Source of the DNA: Asaccharospora irregularis DSM 2635
GTDB taxonomy: Bacteria > Bacillota > Clostridia > Peptostreptococcales > Peptostreptococcaceae
NCBI RefSeq assembly: GCF_900129815.1
Contig: NZ_FQWX01000010.1
Location: 1-64,000, forward strand
Direction: 5' to 3'
DNA length: 64,000 nucleotides
In this document: one piece after another, positions 54,502-64,000 of the stretch
How the letters are laid out: each line of letters starts with the position of its first letter
How positions within the stretch are numbered: the stretch's first letter is position 1
The notes under the pieces: model-generated
Told to the model about the DNA's origin: nothing
Database searches by the model: none
What the model saw: the letters and a program-made list of their open reading frames with translations, nothing else
Translations under genes and position numbers: made by a program

Positions 54502-56403
54502 ATGAAAAATAAAGTTGCCATAGCAACATTAGCAGCATTACCAATGGCATTTACGAGTGTACATGCTTCAGGTCAAATAGGGGTAGTTACAGCGAGTAGT
54601 TTAAACATAAGAAGTGGCCCAGGTATAAGTAATAAAATAAACTTTGTGGCCAAGAAAAACGATAAACTTACAATTCTAAGCTCATCAAATGGTTGGTATA
54701 AAGTTAAATCTGATTCAGGAAAAGAAGGATGGGGATCATCTAAATACATATCCATTTCAAGTCAAACTACTACTAGCAATTCATCATCCAATGGCAGCAA
54801 ACAGGTTACTGCTAGTAGACTAAACATGAGAAATGGTGCAGGTATGAGTTATAGAGTTATCTGTGTCCTTAATAAGGGAGACAAGGTTGAGTTAATATCT
54901 AAAAGCAATGAATGGTCAAAAATAAAGCATAATGGAAGAATAGGGTATGTGGCCAACCAGTACTTAGGAGATATAAAAACAAGTGAAGGAACGACTAATA
55001 CTGGAACTGTAAATACAACAAAAAAACAGGTAAATGCTTCATCATTGAACGTAAGAAGTGGAGAAGGCACTAGTTGTGGTGTAATAGGTAGTCTGAAAAG
55101 GGGTGCTATAATAGATGTCATATCACAAAAGGCCGGATGGTCTAAAATAAACTACAACGGCAAGATAGGATATGTATCTAGTATTTATTTAAAGGAAGTA
55201 GCTCAGAATAATACAAATAACAATCAAAACAATAACACAAATAATACTAACAATAATGCAAATATAATAAAGAAACAGGTAAATACAGCAGCATTAAATG
55301 TTAGAAGTGGTCCAGGTACAGGATATAGTAAGCTAGGAACTCTTACTAGAGGAAAGGTAGTAGATGTGCTATCTGAAAATGGTGGATGGTCTAGAATAAA
55401 GTATAATGGAAAGGATTGCTATGTATCTAGTGGATATTTAATTAATTCTTCTTCACAAGCACCATCCAATTCCCAAGGCAACAACACAAATAACAATACA
55501 AACAATAACAATACAAACAATAATAGTAGTAATGAAACTCAAGTAGGAGGTTCTGAAACTGTAAATGGATTCAATGTTAATTATAAATCGTTAAACTATA
55601 CACTAGATGATCATATTAACAAACAATACGAAAAAGCTGTATCAGGAGGAAATATAATTGCTTCGATTAATTCAAGAAGCTCTAGTGCCCTTAATATATT
55701 AGGTGAATCACTTACAACATTTTCTATAAGAGGTTCTAGCCCATATGTATGTGCTAGCAAAACAGACTTAGAAAGATATTTAAATCCAAATAATTTTACA
55801 TCTAGCACAAGTGGAATTATGCAGTTTTTAAGAACAGATAGTTATAGAGAGGGTATTTCTGTTGAAAGTTTAAATTCATATTTAAATAGTCTACCTTCAA
55901 CATCAGGAACAAATGTATTCTATAATCAAGGGCAAGCATTTATAAATTCAGCTAGAAAATATAATATAGATCTAACTTATTTAGTTGCAAATGCTATGTG
56001 GGAGACTGGATATGGAAGGTCAGTTCTTGCTCAAGGGCAGACAATAACTTCTTATAAAGGACAAGAACTTCCAAATCCTGTAAAGGTATATAACTTCTAT
56101 GGAATAGGAGCTATTGATAGAAGTGCAAATGTTTCAGGAGCAGAGGCAGCATACTCTAATGGATGGACAAGTGTAGAGGCTACAATAGATGGTTCAGCTA
56201 AATGGATATCTCAAAACTATATACATAATTCTAAATATAATCAGAATACAGTTTATAAGATGAGATGGAACTATGATTACACATGGCATCAATATGCCAG
56301 CGATGTAAATTGGGCTAACGGCATATCTAATATAATGGGTAAAATAGCAAGTAAATGTGGGGCTTCATCAAACGTAACTTTTGAAGTTCCTAAGTACAGA
56401 TAA
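54502..56403 (+). CDS. Secreted autolysin: four SH3b repeats plus N-acetylglucosaminidase domain
   Basis: About 633 residues. A signal peptide ends near VHASG. Four bacterial SH3 domains follow (about 24-90, 103-160, 175-232, 257-314). Each has a LNIRSGPG-type start and a G-W-KI centre; Asn/Thr-rich linkers separate the last two and precede the catalytic part. The C-terminal domain (about 350-620) is glucosaminidase-like (LTYLVANAMWETGYGRSVLA, then YNFYGIGAID). It should bind and cut peptidoglycan outside the cell. ATG 54502 lies 8 bases after GGGGG; 54496 is only 2 bases from it. Confidence 0.9.
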   Translation: MKNKVAIATLAALPMAFTSVHASGQIGVVTASSLNIRSGPGISNKINFVAKKNDKLTILSSSNGWYKVKSDSGKEGWGSSKYISISSQTTTSNSSSNGSKQVTASRLNMRNGAGMSYRVICVLNKGDKVELISKSNEWSKIKHNGRIGYVANQYLGDIKTSEGTTNTGTVNTTKKQVNASSLNVRSGEGTSCGVIGSLKRGAIIDVISQKAGWSKINYNGKIGYVSSIYLKEVAQNNTNNNQNNNTNNTNNNANIIKKQVNTAALNVRSGPGTGYSKLGTLTRGKVVDVLSENGGWSRIKYNGKDCYVSSGYLINSSSQAPSNSQGNNTNNNTNNNNTNNNSSNETQVGGSETVNGFNVNYKSLNYTLDDHINKQYEKAVSGGNIIASINSRSSSALNILGESLTTFSIRGSSPYVCASKTDLERYLNPNNFTSSTSGIMQFLRTDSYREGISVESLNSYLNSLPSTSGTNVFYNQGQAFINSARKYNIDLTYLVANAMWETGYGRSVLAQGQTITSYKGQELPNPVKVYNFYGIGAIDRSANVSGAEAAYSNGWTSVEATIDGSAKWISQNYIHNSKYNQNTVYKMRWNYDYTWHQYASDVNWANGISNIMGKIASKCGASSNVTFEVPKYR

Positions 56404-56424
56404 TAATATACAAATACTATGAAT

Positions 56425-56501
56425 AAGGTAGGTTTTAGGGATGTGATATGCTCATTTTGTTATAAATAGAGCATATCACAAAGATAAGACACTACCTTTT
56501 T
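56425..56501. terminator. Bidirectional terminator with nested hairpins
   Basis: Outer arms AAGGTAG/CTACCTT and inner arms GTGATATGCTC/GAGCATATCAC; T run on the plus strand and an A/T-rich end on the minus side. Serves the convergent autolysin and HExxH genes. Confidence 0.88.
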
Positions 56502-56513
56502 GTATTAAAAAAT

Positions 56514-57185
56514 TTAAGCAAAATATCTTCTATATTTAAAGAATAAATCGAGGTTGTGATCTGATATTATAGTTTTTATATTTCCATAATTATAAGTAGC
56601 TAGAGCATACTCTTTTATTTTGTCGAATATGAGTTTTTCTCCTTCATTTTCAAAGGTAAGTATAGACTCGGCAATATCCCAAGCATCGCATTCTCTTAGT
56701 ATTAAATTTTTTTTCAAATTTAGAACACATTGATCTAATTCAATAGGTAAGTTTTTTTTATGAAATTTACTATCATTAATATCAATATTATATTCAATGA
56801 GTTTGTCTATAATATTGGACAATATATTTGTGTACTCGGTTTTTGTATTAGCTATATTAGGATCTAGTATATGACCTACCTCATGTGCAACTACAATTTT
56901 GGCTATACTCTTAATACTAGATTTTGATATAGGTATATTAGTATTTATGTTGTCTGTAAAGTTATAAAAATTAAAACAAAAAGATAAAAAACCTTGTCTA
57001 GAAGATAGTATAAGTTTTATCGTAGGCAGTGCGCATATAGGAATATTTTTTCTACGTGAATAATAAAAAAATACTTTTTTATTTACAGAAATTTCTTTAA
57101 GAGATTTTTTGAAAAGTTTCTTTTCTCCCAACTCCATATAGTTTAGGACTATTTTTTTGAATTTAATATGGTTATCATATGCCAT
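56514..57185 (-). CDS. Putative zinc metalloprotease-like protein with HExxH motif
   Basis: 223 residues, Lys/Asn/Ile-rich. VVAHEVGHILDP near residues 97-108 is a zincin HExxH motif. A later Glu in LRECDAWDIAESIL could be the third ligand, as in ImmA/IrrE-type domains. No signal peptide, so a cytoplasmic enzyme is likely. No helix-turn-helix and no partner regulator beside it. Strong GGCGGTG before the ATG. Family assignment is uncertain. Confidence 0.65.
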   Translation of the reverse strand: MAYDNHIKFKKIVLNYMELGEKKLFKKSLKEISVNKKVFFYYSRRKNIPICALPTIKLILSSRQGFLSFCFNFYNFTDNINTNIPISKSSIKSIAKIVVAHEVGHILDPNIANTKTEYTNILSNIIDKLIEYNIDINDSKFHKKNLPIELDQCVLNLKKNLILRECDAWDIAESILTFENEGEKLIFDKIKEYALATYNYGNIKTIISDHNLDLFFKYRRYFA

Positions 57186-57412
57186 AAAAACACCGCCTTA
57201 TATAAACAAATTGAAGACTCTGTATTATATAATATTAAAAGTTAGTCAATTTGTAGCTAATCCTAATTTCAAATACTAAAATAAACCTTTACTATATTGG
57301 TTGTGGTATAATATTTTAACATTTATATTTTAATATCTAATTAGCACTTATATGTAGCACTAAATGGGTATAATTTCAAATGTGTTAAAAATAATTAATT
57401 AGAGGTGAGACA

Positions 57413-60400
57413 GTGGAGAGCGTAAAAGAATATTTAGATAAATTGGAGATAAATAATAATCTACTGTGTAAACAACTTAAAGAAGTTTATATAAAAAAAG
57501 TAGTGTATTTTAAAGAAGAAAGAATAGTATATTTTCACCTAACCTCAAAAGGGATAATTTTAAATGAAATATTATTAAATTTAAGAAGTGAATTACTTTT
57601 AAAATTAGATTATTTCAAAGATATAAAAGTGAAAATTAGCTATACGGGTTTAGATAGGAAATCGAGCAAAGATGTGATAAAACTATATTGGAAGAATATA
57701 GTTTATATATTGCAAAAATTGTGTCCTTCAATATCTGGGTGGCAAAGAGATATAGAGTTTATGTGTATAGATGATGAACTTAAAATTAAGTTACCAAAAG
57801 AAATATTCTACGACAGACTAATGAAAAAGAATGTTGTACATGTCCTAAAGACAGTACTCAGTGAGGAATTGGGTTTGGAACTAGAAATAACTATAGAAAA
57901 AGCAATAGATGAAAAGGTAGATATAAAGAGGTTAATAAAAAAGAATGATATTGAAACAGAAAATAAAATAAAATTACTAGAAATGGATAAAGAACCTAGC
58001 GTGGATGATGAAGTAGATGAAGAATATGTTATTAAGCCAGAGGTAGATGAGGAACTTATATATGGTGAAAATGTAAATGCTATAGTTGAGAAAATATCAG
58101 AATTAAATCAATCATCAGGGACAGTAGCTATAGTAGGAGAAGTATTTGATATAGAAATAAAGGAACTTAGAAACGGTAAAATACTTATGATGGCAGCTCT
58201 TACAGACTATACCAGTTCTATAAGTTGCAAGCTATTTTTAAATGATACAAATAAGGATGCTGTTCTAGATAAAATAAAAAAAGGAATGTATTTGAAAATA
58301 AAAGGAGATGTAATTTACGATACATATCAAAGAGAAATAACAATGACTATTAGTGGGATAAGAAAAGAAGTTAAACAAGAGCGACAAGATAGTTCTGAAA
58401 AAAAGAGAGTAGAACTCCATGCGCATACACAAATGTCGTCTATGGATGCACTTTGTTCTGTAAAAAAGTTGGTTGAAAGGGCTGCAAAATGGGGGCACAA
58501 AGCAATAGCTATTACAGACCATGGAGTTGTTCAGGGGTTTCCAGATGCAATGAGTGCAGGAAAGGCAAATGGTATAAAAATACTTTATGGGGTAGAGGGA
58601 TACTTGGTAGATGACAATTCCTTAATTATAGAAGATGCAAATGAAAAAGATTTATCTCAAACCTTTGTGGTATTTGATATAGAGACGACAGGATTTTCAA
58701 ATACAAATGATAAAATAACGGAAATAGGGGCAGTTAAAATACAAAACTTTAAGATAGTAGATAGATTTAGTCAGCTTATAAATCCAGAAAAAGATATATC
58801 TTATAAAATTCAAGAATTAACAGGTATAACAAACGACTTAGTTAAGGATAAGCCTACTATTGAAGAAGTTTTGCCTAAGTTTATAGAGTTTATAGGAGAT
58901 AGTGTAGTAGTTGCCCACAATGCTGACTTTGACACTGGGTTTATATCTCAAAAATGTAGAGAACAAAATATTGAATATAAAAACAAGAGCGTAGATACCT
59001 TAAAGTTAGCCAGAGTTATGCTTCCTAATTTAAAAAGACATAGATTAAACATTGTAGCAAAAGAACTAGGAGTTCCTTTATTAAATCACCATAGGGCAGT
59101 AGATGATGCTGAAGCTACAGCTCATATATTTAATAAATTTCTTGAAATGCTTATTGAAAGAGGGGCAAAGACCTTAAGTGATATAAATGATGTTCTTGGT
59201 AAAATAGACTATAAAAAGATTATGACAAATCATATAACTTTAATTGCAAAAGACTATACAGGTATAAAAAATCTATATAGAATAGTCTCCGATGCGCATG
59301 TAGAACACTTTTATAGATCACCTAGAATACTAAAAAGTGTTCTCGAAAAACACAAGGATGGGATAATAATTGGTTCGGCATGTGAGGCGGGAGAAGTATT
59401 CCAAGCTGTAAAAAAGAATTTACCTGATGAGGAGTTAGAAAAAGTAATAAAGATGTATGATTATATAGAGGTGATGCCTATTGACAACAATAGATTTATG
59501 ATTGATAAAGGTGAAGCTAAAGATGAGGATGAACTTAGAAATTTAAATAAAAAATTGGTAGAAGTAGCTAAAAAATTTGGCAAAATACCTGTGGCTACAG
59601 GAGATGTACATTTTTTAGATAAGCATGAATCCGTTCTTAGAAAAGTACTAAAATACTCGCAAGGATTTAAGGTTGATGAAGAAGAAACCTATCTACATTT
59701 TAGAACTACTGATGAAATGTTAGAGGAGTTTAAGTATCTTGGTGAAGAATTAGCCTATGAGGTTGTAGTTGAAAATACAAATAAAATTGCAGATATGGTA
59801 GAGGATATTAAGCCTATACCAGATGATACATATCCACCTATAATAGAGGGTTCAGATGTGGAATTAAGACAGATGTGTTACAACAAGGCAAAGAGAATTT
59901 ACGGCGAACCACTTCCTGAGGTTGTTCAAAAAAGGCTGGATAGAGAACTAAATTCGATAATAAGTAATGGATATGCAGTTATGTATATAATAGCCCAAAA
60001 ACTAGTTGCTAAATCCCTTAAGGATGGATATCTTGTTGGGTCGAGGGGGTCTGTAGGATCATCCGTTGCAGCTACTATGAGTGATATAACAGAGGTTAAT
60101 CCACTTCCAGCTCATTATATATGTGAAAATCCTGAGTGTAAATACTCTTACTTTTATGAGGTTGGAGAATGGGGTTCTGGTGTAGATTTACCAAATAAAG
60201 ATTGCCCAAAATGCAAAAGGCCTTTAAAAAAGGACGGACATGATATACCATTTGAAGTTTTCTTAGGTTTTGAAGGTGATAAGGAGCCGGATATAGACTT
60301 AAATTTCTCTGGAAGTTATCAGCCAGTAATACATAAATACACTGAGGAATTATTCGGTGAGGGATATGTGTATAGGGCTGGAACTATAGGTACGGTTGCA

Positions 60401-61711
60401 GAGAAAACAGCTTTTGGGTATGCAAAAAAATATACAGAAGAAAATAATATAAATGTACCTACAGCAGAAGTATTAAGGCTTGCAAATGGTTGCACCGGGG
60501 TTAAAAGAACATCAGGACAACATCCAGGAGGAGTAATGGTTATACCTGACTACAAAGATGTATACGATTTCACACCTATTCAGTATCCAGCAAATGATGT
60601 AAATTGCGGGGTTATAACTACTCACTTTGATTATCACTCAATAAGTGGGAGAATACTAAAACTAGACATACTTGGACACGACGTACCTACAATTATAAGG
60701 ATGCTTGAGGATATCACAGGGATTACTGCCACAGAAATACCTTTAGACGATAAGGAGACTATGTCTTTATTTACGTCTACAGAAGCCTTGGGAGTTACTC
60801 CAGAGGAAATAAATTGTCCAATAGGATGCCTTGCGATTCCTGAATTTGGAACAAAGTTTGTTAGACAGATGCTTCTTGATACAAAGCCAACTACATTTGC
60901 TGAGTTAGTCCGTATATCGGGTCTTTCACATGGTACAGATGTTTGGTTAAACAATGCACAGGATTTAGTAAGAGATGATATTGTTGGACTTAAAGATGTT
61001 ATATCAACTCGTGATGATATAATGAACTACCTTATATTCAAAGGATTACCACCAAAGATGAGTTTCACAATAATGGAAAGTGTAAGAAAAGGTAGAGGAC
61101 TTAAACCCGAACATATAGAAGAAATGAAGAAAAATAATGTTCCAGAGTGGTATATAGAGTCATGTAAAAAGATAAAGTATATGTTCCCTAAGGCACATGC
61201 AGTTGCATACGTAATGATGTCGTTTAGACTGGCATATTGCAAAGTTCATTATCCAGAGGCATTTTATGCAACTTACTTTACGACTAAGGCAGAGGATTTT
61301 GATGCAGATTTAATTGTAAAGGGAGTAGACGCTATAAAGTCAAAAATACATGAGATAGAGTCTTTGGGAAATGATGCAACAGCAAAAGAAAAGAACATGC
61401 TTACAGTTTTAGAAGTTGCACTTGAAATGTATGCAAGGGGAATAAAAATAATACCTGTTGATATATATAAATCAGACGCTAAAAATTTCCAGGTTGCTGG
61501 AGAAAAAATATTACTACCACCAATGATAGCTCTTCAAGGGGTTGGTGAAAATGCAGCTTTAAATATACAAAAAGAAAGAGATAATGGAGAATTTATATCC
61601 AAAGAGGATTTAAGAAAGAGAACTAAGATTTCTAAAACTGTTTTGGAAACTCTTACTAATCATGGATCACTTGATAACATGAGTGATCAAAATCAGTTGT
61701 CTTTATTTTAA
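57413..61711 (+). CDS. polC: DNA polymerase III alpha subunit, Gram-positive PolC
   Basis: Main replicative polymerase, 1432 residues, the usual length. In order: N-terminal domain; OB fold (about 215-310); PHP domain (VELHAHTQMSSMDALCSVKK) split by the 3'-5' exonuclease (VVFDIETTGFSNTNDKITEI, about 420-590). The polymerase core has GYLVGSRGSVGSSVAATMSD, a zinc finger (CENPEC ... CPKC), KEPDIDLNFSG and SGQHPGGVMVIP. The end is NQLSLF, a beta-clamp-binding peptide. GTG start seven bases after GAGGTG. The exonuclease-in-PHP order identifies PolC rather than DnaE. Confidence 0.97.
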   Translation: MESVKEYLDKLEINNNLLCKQLKEVYIKKVVYFKEERIVYFHLTSKGIILNEILLNLRSELLLKLDYFKDIKVKISYTGLDRKSSKDVIKLYWKNIVYILQKLCPSISGWQRDIEFMCIDDELKIKLPKEIFYDRLMKKNVVHVLKTVLSEELGLELEITIEKAIDEKVDIKRLIKKNDIETENKIKLLEMDKEPSVDDEVDEEYVIKPEVDEELIYGENVNAIVEKISELNQSSGTVAIVGEVFDIEIKELRNGKILMMAALTDYTSSISCKLFLNDTNKDAVLDKIKKGMYLKIKGDVIYDTYQREITMTISGIRKEVKQERQDSSEKKRVELHAHTQMSSMDALCSVKKLVERAAKWGHKAIAITDHGVVQGFPDAMSAGKANGIKILYGVEGYLVDDNSLIIEDANEKDLSQTFVVFDIETTGFSNTNDKITEIGAVKIQNFKIVDRFSQLINPEKDISYKIQELTGITNDLVKDKPTIEEVLPKFIEFIGDSVVVAHNADFDTGFISQKCREQNIEYKNKSVDTLKLARVMLPNLKRHRLNIVAKELGVPLLNHHRAVDDAEATAHIFNKFLEMLIERGAKTLSDINDVLGKIDYKKIMTNHITLIAKDYTGIKNLYRIVSDAHVEHFYRSPRILKSVLEKHKDGIIIGSACEAGEVFQAVKKNLPDEELEKVIKMYDYIEVMPIDNNRFMIDKGEAKDEDELRNLNKKLVEVAKKFGKIPVATGDVHFLDKHESVLRKVLKYSQGFKVDEEETYLHFRTTDEMLEEFKYLGEELAYEVVVENTNKIADMVEDIKPIPDDTYPPIIEGSDVELRQMCYNKAKRIYGEPLPEVVQKRLDRELNSIISNGYAVMYIIAQKLVAKSLKDGYLVGSRGSVGSSVAATMSDITEVNPLPAHYICENPECKYSYFYEVGEWGSGVDLPNKDCPKCKRPLKKDGHDIPFEVFLGFEGDKEPDIDLNFSGSYQPVIHKYTEELFGEGYVYRAGTIGTVAEKTAFGYAKKYTEENNINVPTAEVLRLANGCTGVKRTSGQHPGGVMVIPDYKDVYDFTPIQYPANDVNCGVITTHFDYHSISGRILKLDILGHDVPTIIRMLEDITGITATEIPLDDKETMSLFTSTEALGVTPEEINCPIGCLAIPEFGTKFVRQMLLDTKPTTFAELVRISGLSHGTDVWLNNAQDLVRDDIVGLKDVISTRDDIMNYLIFKGLPPKMSFTIMESVRKGRGLKPEHIEEMKKNNVPEWYIESCKKIKYMFPKAHAVAYVMMSFRLAYCKVHYPEAFYATYFTTKAEDFDADLIVKGVDAIKSKIHEIESLGNDATAKEKNMLTVLEVALEMYARGIKIIPVDIYKSDAKNFQVAGEKILLPPMIALQGVGENAALNIQKERDNGEFISKEDLRKRTKISKTVLETLTNHGSLDNMSDQNQLSLF

Positions 61712-61715
61712 GCTA

Positions 61716-61746
61716 TCCCAAGTTCATTTGAACTTGGGATTTTTTA
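61716..61746 (+). terminator. Terminator after polC
   Basis: TCCCAAGTTC pairs perfectly with GAACTTGGGA across a 4-base loop, then a T run. The following 61747-62380 is very AT-rich (about 630 bases) and shows no gene or aptamer I can name; it must hold the sstT promoter. Confidence 0.93.
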
Positions 61747-62380
61747 AAAAAATGCATAGAAGCTATATTCATTTCAAAAAAATGTCATTTAAAGGTTTTA
61801 TATAGAAAATTTTTTTATAATAAGAAAAAATATTCTTGTTACATAGATTTATTTGTGAAATACTTGGCTTTGAAAGCTATAAAGCAGATAATTCATAAAT
61901 TGTCCTATTATAGTTCTATATTTATAGGTATAGCGGTAGTACTTAAAAATAAAAAAATATATATTTCACTATAAAGAATTTTTAAAATAGTTGGAAAAAA
62001 TAGAAAAAAATGATAAAATCTATTTTATAAAATGGGTTAATATACCATATTATAAAAGCTATACTAAATTGATTATTCATTATATAATTCAAAAATGATT
62101 ATTAAAATACCCTAATTCCTTTGTAACTTTGCAAATTTCAACTTTGATATAAGAAAACCATATCTAATTTAGGAATAATTCTAAAGTCTCTAAAGTTAAT
62201 TAAAAACAAACCAGGAATAAAAACAATTAATTATAAAAAAAAATTAAAATAAAAAATAACTTTAGGTATGTTAAATTCAAAGTTTAGCTTAGATGGCAGA
62301 TTAGAATCAGACTTTTAAAATCTAAAAATAATATTTTGAATTATATAATGAACGAAAATATTTATAAAGGGAGGAATAAG

Positions 62381-63673
62381 ATGAAAGATTTAGTGAAAAA
62401 ATGGAATAATATAAGCCTAGTAAAACGAATCATAATGGGCTTAGTCGTAGGAATTACCTTAGCATTAACAGCACCTGATGCAGCAAAGCCAATAGCTATT
62501 TTTGGATCATTATTTGTAGGAGCTTTAAAATCAGTTGCACCTATATTGGTATTTTTCTTAGTAATGACAGCGATTTCTCAGCATAAAAGTGGGGCTAAGA
62601 CTACTATGAAATCTATAGTATTTCTGTATCTCCTAGGAACTTTTTTATCAGGTCTTGTTGCTGTTGTGACAAGTTTTATGTTCCCAGTAGAATTGACTCT
62701 TGGAGCAGGAGTTCAAGATGTTGCACCTCCTGGAGGTGTGGTGGAAGTCTTAAAGACGCTATTATTAAATATTGTTGATAATCCAGTAAATGCACTTGTA
62801 AATGCTAATTATATAGGTATACTTGCATGGGCACTAATTCTTGGGATCGCATTAAAGAGTGCTAGTGAATCTACAAAAACGGCTATAAGTAATATATCAG
62901 ATGCACTATCACAGGTTGTTAAATGGGTAATAAATCTTGCACCGTTTGGTATTATGGGGCTTGTATTTGATACTATTTCTACACAGGGGATAGAGACTTT
63001 ATTTGGTTACGGTAGGCTGATAATTATATTAGTTGGGTGTATGGCATTTATAGCTCTTGTTGTAAATCCTCTTATCGCATTTATAGGTATTCGAAAAAAT
63101 CCATATCCTCTTGTACTAAAATGTTTAAAAGACAGTGGACTTACAGCATTTTTCACACGTAGTTCAGCTGCCAATATACCTGTAAACATGAGTTTATGTG
63201 AAGAATTGAATTTAAATAAGGATACTTATTCAGTTTCAATTCCTTTAGGAGCGACTATTAATATGGGTGGTGCTGCAGTTACAATTTCAATATTAACACT
63301 TGCAGCGGTTAATACGCTTGGAATTAAAGTAGATCTAGGGATGGCATTGATACTAAGTTTATTATCAGCTGTAAGTGCATGTGGGGCTTCTGGAGTAGCT
63401 GGAGGTTCATTATTATTAGTTCCTCTTGCATGTAGTTTATTTGGAATTCCAAATGACGTTGCTATGCAGGTTGTAGGTGTAGGATTTATTGTTGGGGTTA
63501 TTCAAGACTCTTGTGAGACTGCCCTTAACTCATCAACAGATGTTCTTTTTACAGCTATAGCAGAATTTACAAAGTTGCGTAAAGAAGGAAAAAAATTCGA
63601 AATAATACCTAAAAAGGGAAAAGAAATGAGTATAAAAGAAGTAAGTATAAGTGATGCGGATATAAATAATTAG
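62381..63673 (+). CDS. sstT: Serine/threonine:sodium symporter SstT
   Basis: 430-residue membrane transporter of the dicarboxylate/amino acid:cation symporter family. The serine-rich hairpin region is seen as [20 protein letters not shown]. The ligand/ion region [20 protein letters not shown] and [20 protein letters not shown] follow, as does [18 protein letters not shown]. These are SstT rather than glutamate-carrier features. ATG 62381 follows GGGAGGAA. It lies between polC and rimP, interrupting their usual close order. Confidence 0.94.
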   Translation: MKDLVKKWNNISLVKRIIMGLVVGITLALTAPDAAKPIAIFGSLFVGALKSVAPILVFFLVMTAISQHKSGAKTTMKSIVFLYLLGTFLSGLVAVVTSFMFPVELTLGAGVQDVAPPGGVVEVLKTLLLNIVDNPVNALVNANYIGILAWALILGIALKSASESTKTAISNISDALSQVVKWVINLAPFGIMGLVFDTISTQGIETLFGYGRLIIILVGCMAFIALVVNPLIAFIGIRKNPYPLVLKCLKDSGLTAFFTRSSAANIPVNMSLCEELNLNKDTYSVSIPLGATINMGGAAVTISILTLAAVNTLGIKVDLGMALILSLLSAVSACGASGVAGGSLLLVPLACSLFGIPNDVAMQVVGVGFIVGVIQDSCETALNSSTDVLFTAIAEFTKLRKEGKKFEIIPKKGKEMSIKEVSISDADINN

Positions 63674-63748
63674 AAAAAATTGAGCGAGATAAACAATATA
63701 TCACTATTAAAGTGTGTGGTATAAAATAGATACTAATGTTCAAAAAAT

Positions 63749-63777
63749 TTGCAACTAAAACTAATATATGGTATCAT
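63749..63777 (+). promoter_or_regulatory. Sigma-A promoter upstream of rimP
   Basis: TTGCAA at 63749-63754, 17 bases, TATCAT at 63772-63777. A terminator hairpin lies between it and the rimP start, so this leader may be attenuated. Confidence 0.45.
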
Positions 63778-63810
63778 AGTATATAAAATAGTATATTTTG
63801 CGAAAACTAA

Positions 63811-63842
63811 GAGTGAGACTAAGGTACTCACTCTTTTGTTTT
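63811..63842 (+). terminator. Terminator between sstT and rimP
   Basis: GAGTGAG pairs with CTCACTC around a 9-base loop, followed by TTTTGTTTT. Confidence 0.85.
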
Positions 63843-63877
63843 AATGCTAAACTGACAACTGAATAGGAGGTAATAAA

Positions 63878-64000
63878 ATGAAAAAGAGTATAGAAACAAC
63901 AGTAGAAGAAATAGTAGAAAAGATAACTGAACCTCTTGGATTTGAGATAGTGGATGTAGAATACGTTAAGGAAGCTGGAGAGTATTATTTAAGAGTATAT
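63878..64000 (+). CDS. rimP: Ribosome maturation factor RimP (start only)
   Basis: 41 codons to the window edge. The N-terminus KITEPLGFEIVDVEYVKEAG with following YYLRVY is the conserved RimP start, required for 30S subunit maturation. TAGGAGG lies 7 bases before the ATG. rimP normally begins the rimP-nusA-infB cluster, often just after polC in Firmicutes. Confidence 0.93.
   Translation, partial: MKKSIETTVEEIVEKITEPLGFEIVDVEYVKEAGEYYLRVY

Noticed and set aside
55200-55540. CRISPR-like array in the autolysin gene
   Set aside because: The repeated AAT/ACA triplets encode Asn/Thr linkers between SH3b domains within an intact reading frame.
61747-62380. T-box or other leader element before sstT
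   Set aside because: No T-box core sequence, no terminator next to the start codon and no recognisable aptamer in this AT-rich gap.

Overview
This window is AT-rich, low-GC Gram-positive DNA. It fits a motile, spore-forming member of the Clostridia, most likely Peptostreptococcaceae (the Clostridioides difficile / Paraclostridium / Romboutsia neighbourhood). The reasons are: a c-di-GMP-I riboswitch and terminator in front of a single large flagellar operon; a FliR-FlhB fusion; CspBA-type fused and CspC-type germination (pseudo)proteases; a Gram-positive PolC; and strong AGGAGG-type ribosome sites with many TTG/GTG starts. Family assignment is inference from gene content; I ran no search.

Layout. 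1-630: start of an ISL3-type transposase leaving the window on the minus strand, plus decayed coding remnants. 744-1436: a small coiled-coil protein resembling flagellin D1 helices. 1631-1833: sigma-A promoter, c-di-GMP-I aptamer and intrinsic terminator, an apparent OFF switch. 2105-22446: one uninterrupted flagellar operon (flgB flgC fliE fliF fliG fliH fliI fliJ fliK flgD flgE motA motB fliO fliP fliQ fliR-flhB flhA fliA flgF flgG fliM fliN and an unknown membrane protein), closed by a strong terminator. 22633-24378: a chemoreceptor gene behind a sigma-D-like promoter. 24505-30627: cheA cheB cheC cheD cheW cheR cheY. 30887-32620: a PAS-PAS-GGDEF-HD-GYP c-di-GMP enzyme.

32731-36761 holds mixed genes: a hypothetical protein, an orphan cytosolic-looking NMT1/THI5-type binding protein, a cyclase-fold gene broken by a perfect 13-bp tandem duplication, mscL, and a SagB-type nitroreductase. 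36870-48383 is the most remarkable stretch: an expanded csp locus with a free-standing, catalytically complete CspB, followed by two tandem [CspBA-like fusion + CspC-like] pairs in which the CspB half is progressively degraded and every other subtilase domain lacks part of its triad. A DUF4397 gene lies inside the locus on the other strand.

48502-51908: nrdE and nrdF behind two NrdR boxes spaced 31 bp. 52041-53031: a BECR-fold nuclease-like gene, a candidate stand-alone structured RNA with its own promoter and terminator, a copy of an interspersed repeat (other copy at 38543), and a 44-residue protein. 53107-57185: MazG-like and sirtuin genes (minus), a secreted SH3b-glucosaminidase (plus), and an HExxH protein (minus). 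57413-64000: polC, sstT and the start of rimP.

How the parts fit. c-di-GMP ties the motility section together: the riboswitch should shut off the operon that encodes basal body, hook, motor, export apparatus and sigma-D when c-di-GMP is high; sigma-D would then drive late genes such as the chemoreceptor; and the GGDEF/HD-GYP protein next to the chemotaxis operon could set the signal level. The csp section should act in the spore, where active CspB would cleave the cortex hydrolase precursor under control of CspA/CspC-type pseudoproteases; here there are two such pairs.
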